NCBI GenBank assembly: GCA_031082315.1
Contig: JAVHLC010000003.1
Location: forward strand, 1 to 64,000
DNA: 64,000 nucleotides
Source of the DNA: Thermodesulfobacteriota bacterium
GTDB taxonomy: Bacteria > Desulfobacterota > QYQD01
Direction of reading: 5' to 3'
Shown here: one piece after another, positions 8,644 to 18,498 of the stretch
How positions within the stretch are numbered: position 1 is the first letter of the stretch
Layout of the letters: each line of letters opens with the position of its first letter
Translations under genes and position numbers: made by a program
Notes under the pieces: model-generated
The model's database searches: none
What the model was told of the DNA's origin: nothing
What the model saw: the letters and a program-made list of their open reading frames with translations, nothing else

Positions 8644-11322
8644 ATGGCTGAAGCGATATCTACGACAGAAGAAATATTACCGAAGGCCTACGAACCGCAC
8701 GAGGTGGAAAAGAGGTGGTACTCTTTCTGGGAACAGGAAGGGCTCTTCGTGGCGAAAGTAACGGACGAGAAGCGGCCTTATTCCATAGTCATCCCTCCCC
8801 CGAACATCACCGGTTCCCTGCACATGGGCCATGCCCTTAATAATATCCTGCAGGATATATTAATACGTTATAAAAGGATGGCCGGCTGCAATACTCTCTG
8901 GGTGCCGGGGACCGATCATGCGGGCATAGCCACACAAAACGTGGTGGAAAGGCAACTGGCGGCCGACGGGCTGGACCGGCATACCGTCGGTCGGGAGAGA
9001 TTCATCGAGCGTGTCTGGCGGTGGAAAGAGGAATCCGGCGGGCAAATCATCAACCAACTCAAGAGACTGGGGTGCGCCTGTGACTGGAGCCGGCAGCGAT
9101 TTACCATGGACGAGGGGCTGTCCCGCGCGGTGAGGGAGGTATTCGTCCGGTTATATCGCGAAGGACTTATCTATAGAGGCGATTACATTATCAATTGGTG
9201 CCCGCGCTGCCACACGGCCCTGGCCGACCTCGAAGTAGAACATGAGAATCATAAAGGGAGCCTCTATCATATCCGTTATCCCTACGCCGACGGGTCCGGC
9301 TATGTAGTAGTGGCTACGACCCGACCGGAGACCATGCTCGGCGACACGGCGGTAGCTGTAAGCCCTGAGGACGAAAGATATAAGAATGTAATCGGGAGAA
9401 ATCTTATCCTACCCCTTTTAAAAAGGGCCATACCGGTTATCTCTGATTCTTATGTCGATCCTTCCTTTGGCACCGGGGCCCTGAAAGTAACACCGGCCCA
9501 CGACCCCAACGACTTTGAAATCGGCCTGCGTCACAAATTACCTGCGGTTAAGGTCATGGATGAGACCGGGCACATGAACGATGAGGCCGGTTCATACCGG
9601 GGGCTGGACCGCTATGAGTGCCGTAAAAAGGTGGTGGCGGATCTCGAGGCCGAAGGACTCCTGGAAAAAGTTGAACCCCTGGAACATGCCGTGGGGCACT
9701 GCTATCGCTGCAAGACGGTAGTCGAGCCTACCCTTTCCAAACAGTGGTTTGTCTCTGTAAAGCCGCTGGCCGAAAGGGCCATCGCTGCGGTTGAGACCGG
9801 CCAAACCCGCATAATACCCAAGATGTGGGAAAATACCTATTTTGACTGGATGCATAACATCCGTGACTGGTGCATATCCCGACAGATCTGGTGGGGGCAC
9901 CGCATCCCCGCCTGGTTCTGTGATGACTGCGGCGAGACCATTGTCGATACCGCGGCGCCGCTGAGCTGCCCAAAATGTGCAGGCAAAAATATCCGGCAGG
10001 AAGAAGACGTCCTCGATACCTGGTTCAGTTCGGCCTTATGGCCGTTTTCCACCCTGGGCTGGCCGGAGGAGACCAGAGAGCTGAAGCTGTTCTATCCCAC
10101 ATCCGTGCTCATCACCGGTTTCGACATCCTCTTTTTCTGGGTGGCCCGCATGCTGATGATGGGCCTCCATTTTATGGGTGAAGTTCCCTTTAAGGATGTT
10201 TACATACATGCCCTGGTGCGCGACGCTGAGGGCCAGAAGATGAGCAAATCCAAGGGTAATGTCATTGACCCGCTCATCGTTATGGATAAGTATGGGACGG
10301 ACGCCTTTCGCTTCACCATGGCGGCATTTGCTGCGCAGGGACGGGATATCCGCCTCTCTGAACAGCGCATCGAGGGTTACCGCCATTTTATTAATAAGGT
10401 CTGGAATGCCGCACGGTTCGTACTGATGAACGCGGATGGATGCCGGACGGTAGAGATTACCCGGCCCGCCTCCCGTCTTTCGCTGGAAAACCGGTGGATA
10501 TTAAGCCGCATGAAAAGGGTGATAGACACAGTAAGGGAAGGTCTGGATGACTATCGTTTTAATGATGCAGCCCAGGCCCTCTACCAGTTTTTCTGGCGCG
10601 AGTACTGTGACTGGTACCTGGAAATGATTAAACCCACTCTTTATCTTACCGAAGACCAGGAGGCACACAATGCCACACAGCAGGTCATGCTCTCGGTGCT
10701 GAGCGCCAGCCTGCGCCTGCTCCATCCTTCCATCCCTTTTGTTACCGAGGAATTATGGCATTATCTGCCGGGAAGCGCCGGAAGCATCATGGAGGCCTCC
10801 TTTCCAGAGAGCAAGGATTATCCGGAGGATCTGGAGAGTGAAGGGCAGATGGACTTGCTTATGGATGTGATAACCGGGATACGCAACCTGCGCAGCGAGA
10901 TGAATGTCCATCCGGCTCAAAAGGTAAACATAATCGTCCTCAGCGGAAGCGGGCCGGCACGTGAGCTTATTTTCAGACATGGGATTTTCCTGAAGAACCT
11001 GGCTAAGGTAGAAGGTCTTGAGATACGCGCTGATGGTGAGCGGCCTAAGGGGGCGGTGTCCTGTATAACCGATCAGGTCGAGACCTATCTGCTCCTCGAA
11101 GGAGTAATCGATATCTCCGCAGAAACCGCAAAACTGCAGAAAGAGGCAGGCAAACTCCAGACCGAGCTGAAACGGATACAGAACAAGCTGGCTAACCGGG
11201 ACTTCCTGGAACGCGCCCCGGCCGGGATAATCGACAAGGAAAAAGGCAAAGTGCAGGAATTTGTCGCCCGTCTGGAGAAAATAGATGCCAATCTGAAACG
11301 GCTGGAGGAAATACGAACATAG
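8644..11322 (+). CDS. valS: valyl-tRNA synthetase
   Basis: The 892-residue product is a class I aminoacyl-tRNA synthetase of normal ValRS length that charges tRNA-Val. The HIGH-type motif is in [15 protein letters not shown] (about 52-66), the editing (CP1) domain contains [15 protein letters not shown], zinc-knuckle-like Cys pairs lie near CPRCH and CDDCGE/CPKC, and [12 protein letters not shown] is the second signature. The C-terminal 65 residues form the ValRS-specific coiled coil ([20 protein letters not shown]). The start has AAGGAAAA about ten bases upstream. No T-box or other leader was seen. It is monocistronic. Confidence 0.97.
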   Translation: MAEAISTTEEILPKAYEPHEVEKRWYSFWEQEGLFVAKVTDEKRPYSIVIPPPNITGSLHMGHALNNILQDILIRYKRMAGCNTLWVPGTDHAGIATQNVVERQLAADGLDRHTVGRERFIERVWRWKEESGGQIINQLKRLGCACDWSRQRFTMDEGLSRAVREVFVRLYREGLIYRGDYIINWCPRCHTALADLEVEHENHKGSLYHIRYPYADGSGYVVVATTRPETMLGDTAVAVSPEDERYKNVIGRNLILPLLKRAIPVISDSYVDPSFGTGALKVTPAHDPNDFEIGLRHKLPAVKVMDETGHMNDEAGSYRGLDRYECRKKVVADLEAEGLLEKVEPLEHAVGHCYRCKTVVEPTLSKQWFVSVKPLAERAIAAVETGQTRIIPKMWENTYFDWMHNIRDWCISRQIWWGHRIPAWFCDDCGETIVDTAAPLSCPKCAGKNIRQEEDVLDTWFSSALWPFSTLGWPEETRELKLFYPTSVLITGFDILFFWVARMLMMGLHFMGEVPFKDVYIHALVRDAEGQKMSKSKGNVIDPLIVMDKYGTDAFRFTMAAFAAQGRDIRLSEQRIEGYRHFINKVWNAARFVLMNADGCRTVEITRPASRLSLENRWILSRMKRVIDTVREGLDDYRFNDAAQALYQFFWREYCDWYLEMIKPTLYLTEDQEAHNATQQVMLSVLSASLRLLHPSIPFVTEELWHYLPGSAGSIMEASFPESKDYPEDLESEGQMDLLMDVITGIRNLRSEMNVHPAQKVNIIVLSGSGPARELIFRHGIFLKNLAKVEGLEIRADGERPKGAVSCITDQVETYLLLEGVIDISAETAKLQKEAGKLQTELKRIQNKLANRDFLERAPAGIIDKEKGKVQEFVARLEKIDANLKRLEEIRT

Positions 11323-11408
11323 GCTTTATACGGAGTTTTCAATACACGTTTTTTTATCACCCCTCCGGGAAAGGCGACCATCACAAATTGCTACCCCAAT
11401 AATTTCTT

Positions 11409-11523
11409 TTGAACATGCATAGCGAGCGCATTCCCCGCTGCTTGCAGCGGGGTTAGCGAGCGAATACGATGCATTTTACCTTGCATACGGAGATTCCCTG
11501 CAGCTTGCTGCGGGGAGCTTCAA
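11409..11523. repeat. inverted remote copy of the GxxExxY-gene 5' repeat
   Basis: Read on the minus strand, this matches 62741-62822 almost exactly except for about 33 extra bases that duplicate a palindrome. It contains two GC-rich hairpins, including CCCCGCTGC-TT-GCAGCGGGG, and ends with TTGAACATGCAT, the complement of the start region of the GxxExxY gene. No GxxExxY gene remains here. Confidence 0.85.
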
Positions 11524-11529
11524 TCACAA

Positions 11530-12435
11530 TCAAAATGGCATAAAAAATCTATATTCTTTTATAAAATTCCAGAAAGTCTTTCCAACTGTTGTTGAAGGCT
11601 CTTTTTCTATGCCGGCGAGATAAAACCTTCTCTTTATTTTCCTGCCTGATATGTCCAGCAGCTTAATAGAGCTATCCTTTATTGTCTTAAAAACAGACCA
11701 TTTTGAGACAAAGGATATGCCCATCCCCGACTGAACCATCTGTACTATTAGCTCGGTATTGCCAAGTGTCATTAGTACCTTTATTTCCTTTGGATTTATC
11801 TTCAAGTTGTGCAGAAAATCATCTATGAATTCCCTCATATCCGAACCTGCCTCAGGCATGATAAATGGTTGGGATGTTAAATCTTGAGGCTTCAGAGACT
11901 TTTTCTTTGTCAATGGATTATCTTCGGATGTAATGATTACTATCTCATCCCGGGCAATCTCCTTTAAAAAGACACCCGAATTTCTTATTTTCCTCTCAAC
12001 AATTCCTATATCAATTTTCCTCTCGTGAAGGTCATGTATTATCCTTTCCGTATCCGATACTGATAATTCTATTTGTACTTCCGGATAGTTCTTAGAGAAA
12101 TTGTAAAATACCTGCGGCAGTAGATATGTTGCAGCAGTCATGCTTGCTCCAATATATAACGTGCCTTTAGTCTTTTGGACCATAGTATAAATGTCATTTT
12201 CCAGTCTTCGATACTGTTCAAGAATCTGTTTCGCATGTTCATAAAAAACCTTCCCGGCAGGTGTTGGTATTATAGCCTTGCCCTTTCTGTTTAAGAGTCT
12301 TATCCCGAGTTCGCCTTCAAGATTTTTTATCAGGTGGCTCATGGCAGACTGGGTCATGAACTTGGCCTCTGCCGCCTTTGAGAAGCTATTCAATTCAACA
12401 ACAAGACAGAATGCCTTTAACCTGTGGTCTTCCAT
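11530..12435 (-). CDS. LysR-family transcriptional regulator, probably of the tungstate locus
   Basis: The 301-residue product has an N-terminal winged helix-turn-helix (about 1-60, with SFSKAAEAKFMTQSAMSHLIKNLE split over the recognition helix) and a two-lobed effector-binding domain (about 90-295), as in CysB/CbbR-like regulators. It is transcribed away from the tungstate-binding protein genes, and its start is about 300 bases from theirs. LysR proteins commonly control the divergent operon, so a role in sensing tungstate, molybdate or a linked metabolite is a reasonable inference. The A/T-rich gap holds ATATTATGAACATAT, a possible T-N11-A-type operator, but this is unproven. Confidence 0.85.
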   Translation of the reverse strand: MEDHRLKAFCLVVELNSFSKAAEAKFMTQSAMSHLIKNLEGELGIRLLNRKGKAIIPTPAGKVFYEHAKQILEQYRRLENDIYTMVQKTKGTLYIGASMTAATYLLPQVFYNFSKNYPEVQIELSVSDTERIIHDLHERKIDIGIVERKIRNSGVFLKEIARDEIVIITSEDNPLTKKKSLKPQDLTSQPFIMPEAGSDMREFIDDFLHNLKINPKEIKVLMTLGNTELIVQMVQSGMGISFVSKWSVFKTIKDSSIKLLDISGRKIKRRFYLAGIEKEPSTTVGKTFWNFIKEYRFFMPF

Positions 12436-12567
12436 GGGCGTTATTGTAAGTAGTCAAAGAGAAGGAGTCAATATAAGATATTATGAACATATTTCATTGT
12501 ATTGATGAAAAAAATAAATTGGACTTATAACGTATCAAAATCTATCTTTACGGCACCGTCTAGACTT

Positions 12568-12706
12568 TGATCAATTCGTAAAAAAGCCTTTTCACCGCTG
12601 AGCACGCAGAGTGCGCAGAGAAAAACTGTAAACTATTCAATATGTTATCTCAGCGTTCTCGGCGATCTCTGCGGTAAAATTTTACTTTTTACGAGTTCAT
12701 CAAACT
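12568..12706. repeat. family B inverted repeat, copy 2
   Basis: The left edge TGATCAATTCGTAAAAAAG mirrors the right edge TTTTTACGAGTTCATCA, and CACCGCTGAGCACGCAGAG mirrors CTCTGCGGT. It fills most of the gap before the first tungstate-binding protein gene and so lies in or beside its leader. Confidence 0.8.
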
Positions 12707-12732
12707 TTGACTCTTTAAGGGGGGTATCAGAC

Positions 12733-13515
12733 ATGGCTAAAGAAAAGACAGAACTTATTATAGCATCAACGACAAGTATTCAAAATTCCGGGCTGTTCGC
12801 CATCCTGATCCCTGCCTATGAAAAATCGGCAAAATATGATGTCAAAGTAGAAGTTATTGCTGTGGGCACTGGAAAAGCCATGAAAATAGCAAAGAAGGGC
12901 GAGGCCGATATGCTCTTCGTACACGATCCCTTTCGGGAGGAAAAATTTGTCGGAGGGGGGTATGGCGTTAACAGAAGACCCGTGATGCATAATGATTTTA
13001 TTATCGCCGGTCCATCCGGCGACCCGGCAAAGATCAAGGGATTAAAAACCGCTGTCGAGGCATTTGAAGAAATTGCAGAGAAGGGGTTGCCTTTCGTATC
13101 AAGGGGCGACGATTCAGGTACAAATATCAAAGAACTGGACGTCTGGGATGATGCCGGGATAAATCCGAAGGGAAAGGGCTGGTATTTTGAGGCAGGCGCC
13201 AAAATGGGGGACACATTAATGATAGCTGACCAAAAGCGGGCCTATACGCTCACCGATCTGGGGACCTTCTTGAATTACGAAACAAAAATTAAATTAAAGG
13301 CCCTCTTTAAAGGCGACCCTGTTTTAAAAAATCTCTATAGCGTGATTGCGGTAAACCCTGACAGGTTCTCGAATATAAGGTACAGAGAGGCCATGGATTT
13401 TATCGCCTTTGTAACCTCACCGGATGGACAACGTCTGATAGCGCAATATAAAAAACACGGGGTTAATCTATTCTATCCGGATGCGGCGCCATCGGTGATG
13501 AACGAAAAGAGATAA
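12733..13515 (+). CDS. TupA-like tungstate-binding protein lacking an export signal
   Basis: The 260-residue product is homologous to the periplasmic tungstate-binding protein TupA, but its binding domain begins at residue 7 (ELIIASTTSIQNSG) with no signal peptide. The conserved oxyanion-contact segments STTS (about 12-15) and SRGDDSGTN (about 124-132) are intact, as is YTLTDLGTF. The ATG has a strong AAGGGGGG ribosome site, and no in-frame upstream start or hydrophobic leader is visible. If the start is right, the protein is cytoplasmic and could buffer or deliver tungstate inside the cell. It is the first of three tandem paralogues (about 35-50% alike by eye). Confidence 0.82.
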   Translation: MAKEKTELIIASTTSIQNSGLFAILIPAYEKSAKYDVKVEVIAVGTGKAMKIAKKGEADMLFVHDPFREEKFVGGGYGVNRRPVMHNDFIIAGPSGDPAKIKGLKTAVEAFEEIAEKGLPFVSRGDDSGTNIKELDVWDDAGINPKGKGWYFEAGAKMGDTLMIADQKRAYTLTDLGTFLNYETKIKLKALFKGDPVLKNLYSVIAVNPDRFSNIRYREAMDFIAFVTSPDGQRLIAQYKKHGVNLFYPDAAPSVMNEKR

Positions 13516-13563
13516 CATGGCCTTGATCACACAAAAACCGGTGTCACGTTTAAAGGAGGAAAC

Positions 13564-14424
13564 ATGACGTTCAAGAAATTTTTCTTTTTTATGATTTTTA
13601 TGCTCTCTCTCAACTTGTCATCAGTTGCCTTTTCCGGAGAAAAATGTACCGCAGTTTATGGAAGTGGACCAAATTCTTTTTCTCTTGCTACGGGCAGCCC
13701 CGGAGAGCTTGGGCTTTTGCGGGTTCTTGCGGAATCCTTCAGTAAAGAGGTGGATACGGCCCTCTGCTGGGTAAAAGCAGGTACAGGGGATTCTTTAAAA
13801 CTCTTAAAGGAAAAGGCCGTCGATATGATTATGGTACATGCCCCGGATGCTGAAAAGAAAGCAGTGGCAGAAGGCTGGGCTGCGAAAAGGACACTGATTG
13901 GTTCTAATGAGTTTTATATTGTCGGTCCGCCGAATGACCCCGCTAATATTAATAAGGCCAAATGTGCTGTTGAGGCATATAGCCGGATTGCAAATGCGAA
14001 AACCAAATTTTTTTCGCGGGGAGATAATTCAGGCACACATAAAAAAGAGATGGCTGTCTGGAAGAAGGCAGGGATCGTGCCTTCGGGAGACTGGTATGTC
14101 ATTACAAAAGACTTCATGACTGCAACCTTGAAAAGAGCAGATGCAGAAAGAGGATACTTCATGACGGACAGCAGCACCTGGGTGGCGGAGAAAAAGAATG
14201 TGCCCAATCTGAAAATACTCTTTAGAGGCGATAAATTTCTTGTGAACACCTATCATGCCCTTTGCCGGCCGGACGGTGTAACGGATGGCGCACCATTGGC
14301 ATCCAGATTCATCGATTTTGTCGCCTCTGACGAAGGACAAAAAATTATTAGAGAATATGGAAAAGAGCAATACGGAGAAGGGCTTTACAATGATGCCGCT
14401 TATGCACATCAATACGATGATTAG
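13564..14424 (+). CDS. divergent TupA-like periplasmic binding protein
   Basis: The 286-residue product has a clear signal peptide (MTFKKFFFFMIFMLSLNLSS, cleavage near residue 25) and the PBP type II fold of TupA relatives. The first anion-binding segment is ATGSPGELGLL instead of the STTSxQNSG of true TupA. The second, SRGDNSGTHKKE, is kept. The pattern resembles a separate deltaproteobacterial family of uncharacterised binding proteins. It likely binds a related oxyanion or a tungsten/molybdenum form, but the ligand is unknown. AGGAGG lies just before the ATG, and the gene is 48 bases behind the leaderless paralogue. Confidence 0.82.
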   Translation: MTFKKFFFFMIFMLSLNLSSVAFSGEKCTAVYGSGPNSFSLATGSPGELGLLRVLAESFSKEVDTALCWVKAGTGDSLKLLKEKAVDMIMVHAPDAEKKAVAEGWAAKRTLIGSNEFYIVGPPNDPANINKAKCAVEAYSRIANAKTKFFSRGDNSGTHKKEMAVWKKAGIVPSGDWYVITKDFMTATLKRADAERGYFMTDSSTWVAEKKNVPNLKILFRGDKFLVNTYHALCRPDGVTDGAPLASRFIDFVASDEGQKIIREYGKEQYGEGLYNDAAYAHQYDD

Positions 14425-14506
14425 GAGCATATCCTGCAGGCCAGAAAATTGTCTCTGCAACCCTTAGAGACTTCTTATTTTTAAATCCCGAGCAAGGAGG
14501 AAAAGG

Positions 14507-15325
14507 ATGAGGACCTTCAGATTTTTCTTGGCGCTAATAATGCTGGTAATGATTTCTGCGGTGAATGTATCTGCTGAAACAAGGATACGTTGTGCATCGA
14601 CAACAAGCACACAGAATTCGGGATTATTTGATTACATCCTGCCAATGTTTGAGAAGAAAACAGGCATAAAAATTGATGTTGTGGCTGTCGGCACAGGCGC
14701 TGCCATTGAAATAGGCAAAAGGGGGGATGCCGACGTAGTTTTTGTCCATGCAAAGGAACAGGAGTTAAGGGCGGTTGAAGAGGGATATTTTGTGAATCGC
14801 CATGACGTCATGTATAACGATTTCGTCATCATCGGTCCTCAAAATGATCCCACAAAGATAAAAGGCATAAAATCAGCTTCAGAAGCATTCCGTAAGATTG
14901 CAGAAAGTGTCCATCCGTTTGTATCAAGAGGAGATAAATCAGGAACGCATACCAAGGAACTTGCGATATGGGAAAAAACAGGCATAGGCCCGAAAGGACA
15001 GAAGTGGTATCTCGAAGTGGGCCAGGGAATGGAAAAGACACAGAGGATTGCGAATGAAAAACGGGCCTATACGCTCACTGATAGAGGCACATGGCTTGCC
15101 ACAAAGGAAAAGGACAAACTCGAAATGGTCATAGTTCTCGAAGGCGATCCTGTATTATTCAACCAATATGGCGTCATGGCAGTGAATCCTGAAAAACACA
15201 AGCATGTCAAATATAGGGAGGCGATGGAGTTTATAAACTGGCTTATATCAGGGGATGGGCAGCAGGCTATTGCCTCATTTAAAGATAACCATGTCAATCA
15301 GCTTTTCATCCCAAACGCAAAATAA
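14507..15325 (+). CDS. tupA: tungstate ABC transporter substrate-binding protein TupA
   Basis: The 272-residue product is the canonical member of the trio: signal peptide in residues 1-24 (LALIMLVMISAVNVSA), then RCASTTSTQNSG, VVAVGTGAAIEIGKRGDADVVFVHA, SRGDKSGTHTKE and YTLTDRGTW. Known TupA proteins bind WO4 with very high affinity and hand it to TupB/TupC. AGGAGGAAAAGG precedes the start. It is followed 15 bases later by the porin gene. Selectivity for tungstate over molybdate is inferred from the family; the sequence alone does not settle it. Confidence 0.9.
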   Translation: MRTFRFFLALIMLVMISAVNVSAETRIRCASTTSTQNSGLFDYILPMFEKKTGIKIDVVAVGTGAAIEIGKRGDADVVFVHAKEQELRAVEEGYFVNRHDVMYNDFVIIGPQNDPTKIKGIKSASEAFRKIAESVHPFVSRGDKSGTHTKELAIWEKTGIGPKGQKWYLEVGQGMEKTQRIANEKRAYTLTDRGTWLATKEKDKLEMVIVLEGDPVLFNQYGVMAVNPEKHKHVKYREAMEFINWLISGDGQQAIASFKDNHVNQLFIPNAK

Positions 15326-15340
15326 TAAGAGAAAAATTAT

Positions 15341-16831
15341 ATGAAAAAATTAAGTGTTCTTGTGGCGCTCTTTGTTTTTTCGCTTTCAGTGTGGGCGCTG
15401 CCTGCTATGGCAGCAGAGTCAAATGCAGAGATAGAACAACTTAAAGGAGAAGTGCAGAAACTCCTCAAAAGAATAGAGGAGATGGAAAAGAGGCAGGCCG
15501 AGACCCAGGCCAAGACTGCCGAGGTAGAAAAAAAATCGGCGGAAACCGAGAAGAAGATGTTGCAGGCGGGGTATGACAAGGGTTTTTATATTAAGACCCC
15601 GGATGGAAATTTTCTATTGAAGACCAATGTATTCGTCCAGTTTCGTCACACCTTTCTCGACTTCGACAGAGAGATCAACGCCAACAATGAGAACTGGAAC
15701 AACTTTTTCCTAAGACGTGCGAGGGTCTTTTTCACCGGCAATGCGCCCAATAAAGACTGGACATATTTCTCCCATATCCAGTTAGAACCACAGAGCGCCG
15801 TCAACCTGCACGACGCATATGTGACATGGAAGAAATATCCTTACGCTCAAATACAGTTCGGACGCGCCAAGCTCCCTTATGGTCTTCACTTCTGGCAGTC
15901 TGCGAGTTTACTGAATGGTGTGGAGCGCAGTATTTTTTCCGGTGAGACAGATGCGGATGGGAAGGATGATACGAGGAAATGGCCCGGTGGAAATGCCAAT
16001 TTCCAGGTCAGTACTGAAGATAGCGTTACAAAGTTTCCTCTCGGCGGGTTTAACCTCTTCAGATCTCAAGGAGTTCACCTGCAAGGGGATGTTGATTTAT
16101 TCGGGCAGAACGGATTCTTACAATATTGGTCCGGTGCTTATAACGGCAGAAATTCAAAGGCGTCTCCTAATCTCGATTCCAATCCACTATGGGTGGGCAG
16201 AATCTCCATAAATCCATTTGGGAAATATAATCTTCTCCAGCAGGGAGACATAGATTACAGCATTACCCCTAAGGTCTGCTTCCTTATCTCAGGTTTCTAC
16301 AATACAGACCGGCTAAACCAGATTCGTAGCTCAACAGATGGAACTGCGAGCACAGTGCCTTACTATGATGTCATAGGTTCCGGTTACAACCTGGCTGCCC
16401 TGTTAAGATATAAAGGATTTTCTTTTGATGCCGAGTACGGCTATGATCGGCTAAAACAGGAGAGAACCGCTGGAGATACATGGGATAGATTTGCATATAG
16501 ATTTGATGCGGGTTATTTCGTCATACCGAAGAAATTTGAAGTGGTGGCGAGGTATGCGTATGTCGAAAGACTTGAAGATAATACAGTAGCCAAATCTTTT
16601 GCCTCAGGCCTCGGACTTGTCAGCGTTAATGGCGGCACGAACAATGCCATTGAGGATAACCTTCAGGAATATACGGTTGGGCTAAACTACTATCTTTACG
16701 GACACAACCTGAAGCTTTCTGTAGATTACAGTTATCTGATGAGAGGATTAACCCCGACCTCTACCGCAACGGTTCCGGTTGAGGATCAGCATGACAATAG
16801 ATTCAGGACCATGGCGCAGTTTTACTTCTAA
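15341..16831 (+). CDS. outer-membrane porin (OprO/OprP-like) linked to tungstate uptake
   Basis: The 496-residue product has a signal peptide ending at AMA (about 23), a periplasmic coiled coil (about 25-70, EIEQLKGEVQKLLKRIEEME), then a long beta-barrel with alternating aromatic strands and a terminal Phe (RTMAQFYF), the usual outer-membrane insertion signal. The repeated YYSHIQLE/FGRAKLPYG-like segments resemble phosphate-selective porins O/P. Sitting directly after tupA and before tupB, it may act as the outer-membrane entry channel for oxyanions. The genetic link is seen; the substrate is inferred. Confidence 0.85.
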   Translation: MKKLSVLVALFVFSLSVWALPAMAAESNAEIEQLKGEVQKLLKRIEEMEKRQAETQAKTAEVEKKSAETEKKMLQAGYDKGFYIKTPDGNFLLKTNVFVQFRHTFLDFDREINANNENWNNFFLRRARVFFTGNAPNKDWTYFSHIQLEPQSAVNLHDAYVTWKKYPYAQIQFGRAKLPYGLHFWQSASLLNGVERSIFSGETDADGKDDTRKWPGGNANFQVSTEDSVTKFPLGGFNLFRSQGVHLQGDVDLFGQNGFLQYWSGAYNGRNSKASPNLDSNPLWVGRISINPFGKYNLLQQGDIDYSITPKVCFLISGFYNTDRLNQIRSSTDGTASTVPYYDVIGSGYNLAALLRYKGFSFDAEYGYDRLKQERTAGDTWDRFAYRFDAGYFVIPKKFEVVARYAYVERLEDNTVAKSFASGLGLVSVNGGTNNAIEDNLQEYTVGLNYYLYGHNLKLSVDYSYLMRGLTPTSTATVPVEDQHDNRFRTMAQFYF

Positions 16832-16885
16832 CCGACGGACGCAATAAAAACCATTTATAAAAATTTATTTCTATTCTATACTTGG

Positions 16886-17068
16886 TGAACCCGTAAAAAG
16901 TCCAAAATATCACGCAAAGCCGCCGAGGACGCAAAAAGAATAAAATTTGGAACTCAGGAACTCATGAAAAAATCTTTTACTCCTGATTTCTTGATTTCCA
17001 GGTTTTCATTTTTCTTTGCGGTCTTTGCGCTTTTTCGTGAGAAATTGATCTGTTCCGGGTTCATCATA
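16886..17068. repeat. family B repeat, copy 3, with a nested family C unit
   Basis: CACGCAAAGCCGC at the left pairs imperfectly with GCGGTCTTTGCG at the right. Between them is a family C unit, GGAACTCAGGAACTCATG ... TGATTTCCAGG (about 16951-17011). The element separates the porin from tupB. Confidence 0.75.
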
Positions 17069-17100
17069 CTTTACTCTTATAAATTTTACTTGTCTCTGTT

Positions 17101-17802
17101 ATGGATTCGATCATAGAGGGATTCATAAAGGCATTTTCCCTTATATGGGATCTCGATCGAGAGCTCCTGGATATTATTTTCCTATCGCTGAAGGTCTCCG
17201 GCACGGCCCTGTTGATAGCAACTGCTACCGGTCTTTTCACCGGCGCCCTGGTAGGATTTAAACGCTTTCCGGGAAAGGATTTCATCCTCGGCCTTTTGAA
17301 TACCTTCATGGGACTTCCCCCGGTGGCGGTCGGGCTTTTCCTGTATCTTCTGCTGTCAAGAAGCGGACCGCTTGGATTCATGGGATTACTTTATACCCCG
17401 TCAGCAATGGTGACAGCCCAGAGCATCCTCGCTTTTCCCATTGTGGCCTCTCTTTGCCACTCGGCTATTGTAAGTGTAGATCCTATTATCAGACAGGCCT
17501 CCCGGGCACTCGGGGCCACGCCTTTTCAGATAACACTCACTGTAATCAATGAGGCCCGCTATGGGATAATGTCCGGGATAACTGCCGCCTTCGGAAGGGT
17601 AATGGCAGAGGTGGGCGCGATACTCATTGTGGGCGGAAATATCGCAGGCTATACCAGGGTTATGACGACGACCATAGCGCTTGAGACGGATAAGGGAAAT
17701 TTTGAGCTGGCCCTGGCCCTGGGGATGATACTTCTAACCATCTCATTAATTATAAACATGGCCCTCTATTTAATTCAAAAAAAGGGAATGGTGGCGAGGT
17801 AA
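17101..17802 (+). CDS. tupB: tungstate ABC transporter permease TupB
   Basis: The 233-residue membrane protein has five to six hydrophobic segments (about 20-45, 50-70, 75-100, 115-135, 185-225) and the EAA-type loop of ABC permeases (ALGATPFQITLTVINEARYGI, split by Gly). It matches the TupB/ModB group and would form the inner-membrane channel with TupC. It stops one base before the ATP-binding gene, so the two are co-translated. The ribosome site is weak (TTACTTGTCTCTGTT). A repeat separates it from the binding-protein genes, so a separate promoter is possible. Confidence 0.9.
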   Translation: MDSIIEGFIKAFSLIWDLDRELLDIIFLSLKVSGTALLIATATGLFTGALVGFKRFPGKDFILGLLNTFMGLPPVAVGLFLYLLLSRSGPLGFMGLLYTPSAMVTAQSILAFPIVASLCHSAIVSVDPIIRQASRALGATPFQITLTVINEARYGIMSGITAAFGRVMAEVGAILIVGGNIAGYTRVMTTTIALETDKGNFELALALGMILLTISLIINMALYLIQKKGMVAR

Positions 17803-18498
17803 ATGAGTACGTCCCGGCGGGCCTTCGACCTGAGATTAACGGCCGACCATATCTGCAAAAGCTATAACAGGGAGCCTGTCCTTGGAGACTGCTCCTTTCC
17901 CTTTGATAAGAGCGGTACTTATGTGCTGATGGGCCCTAACGGCAGCGGCAAGTCAACGTTTTTAAGGATATGTGCCCTTCTTGAAGAACCGGATGCGGGC
18001 GAGATAATGTATTTCTCAGGAGCGGATGCCTTGAAGAAAGACATTGAACTAAGGCGCCGGACAACCCTTTTGTTGCCGAGGGTCGGGGTATTTAACGCCA
18101 CGGTGTTTAAGAACGTGGCTTATGGGTTGCGGATAAGGGGGATAAAAGGGCCGGAAATAAAGGAGAAGGTGGATGAGGCCCTGGAATTTGTCGGCCTGAT
18201 TCATAAAAGAAACCAGAATGCACGGCTTCTTTCCAGTGGAGAGACACAAAGGCTTGGTATTGCCAGGTCCATGGTTATTGAGCCTGAGGTATTTTTCCTC
18301 GATGAACCAACGGCATCCGTTGATCAAAAAAATACAGATATCATAGAGAATATAATTTTGAAGATGAAAGAAAGGGGCAAATCCATTGTGGTTATAACCA
18401 CCCATGATTTAGCGCAGGCAAACAGGCTCGCAGATTGGCTGCTCTTGCTTAAAGATGGTGGGATTGTTCCCTCTCAAAGATGCGCCGGGGCATATTAG
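17803..18498 (+). CDS. tupC: tungstate ABC transporter ATP-binding protein TupC
   Basis: The 231-residue ATPase has Walker A GPNGSGKST (about 45-53), the signature LLSSGETQRLGIARSM, Walker B VFFLDEPTASVD and the H-loop TTHD. The linker replaces the usual LSGGQ with LSSGETQ, as in several TupC and ModC relatives. It is translationally coupled to tupB and ends with a four-base overlap against the convergent acetyltransferase gene. It energises oxyanion import with TupB. Confidence 0.92.
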   Translation: MSTSRRAFDLRLTADHICKSYNREPVLGDCSFPFDKSGTYVLMGPNGSGKSTFLRICALLEEPDAGEIMYFSGADALKKDIELRRRTTLLLPRVGVFNATVFKNVAYGLRIRGIKGPEIKEKVDEALEFVGLIHKRNQNARLLSSGETQRLGIARSMVIEPEVFFLDEPTASVDQKNTDIIENIILKMKERGKSIVVITTHDLAQANRLADWLLLLKDGGIVPSQRCAGAY

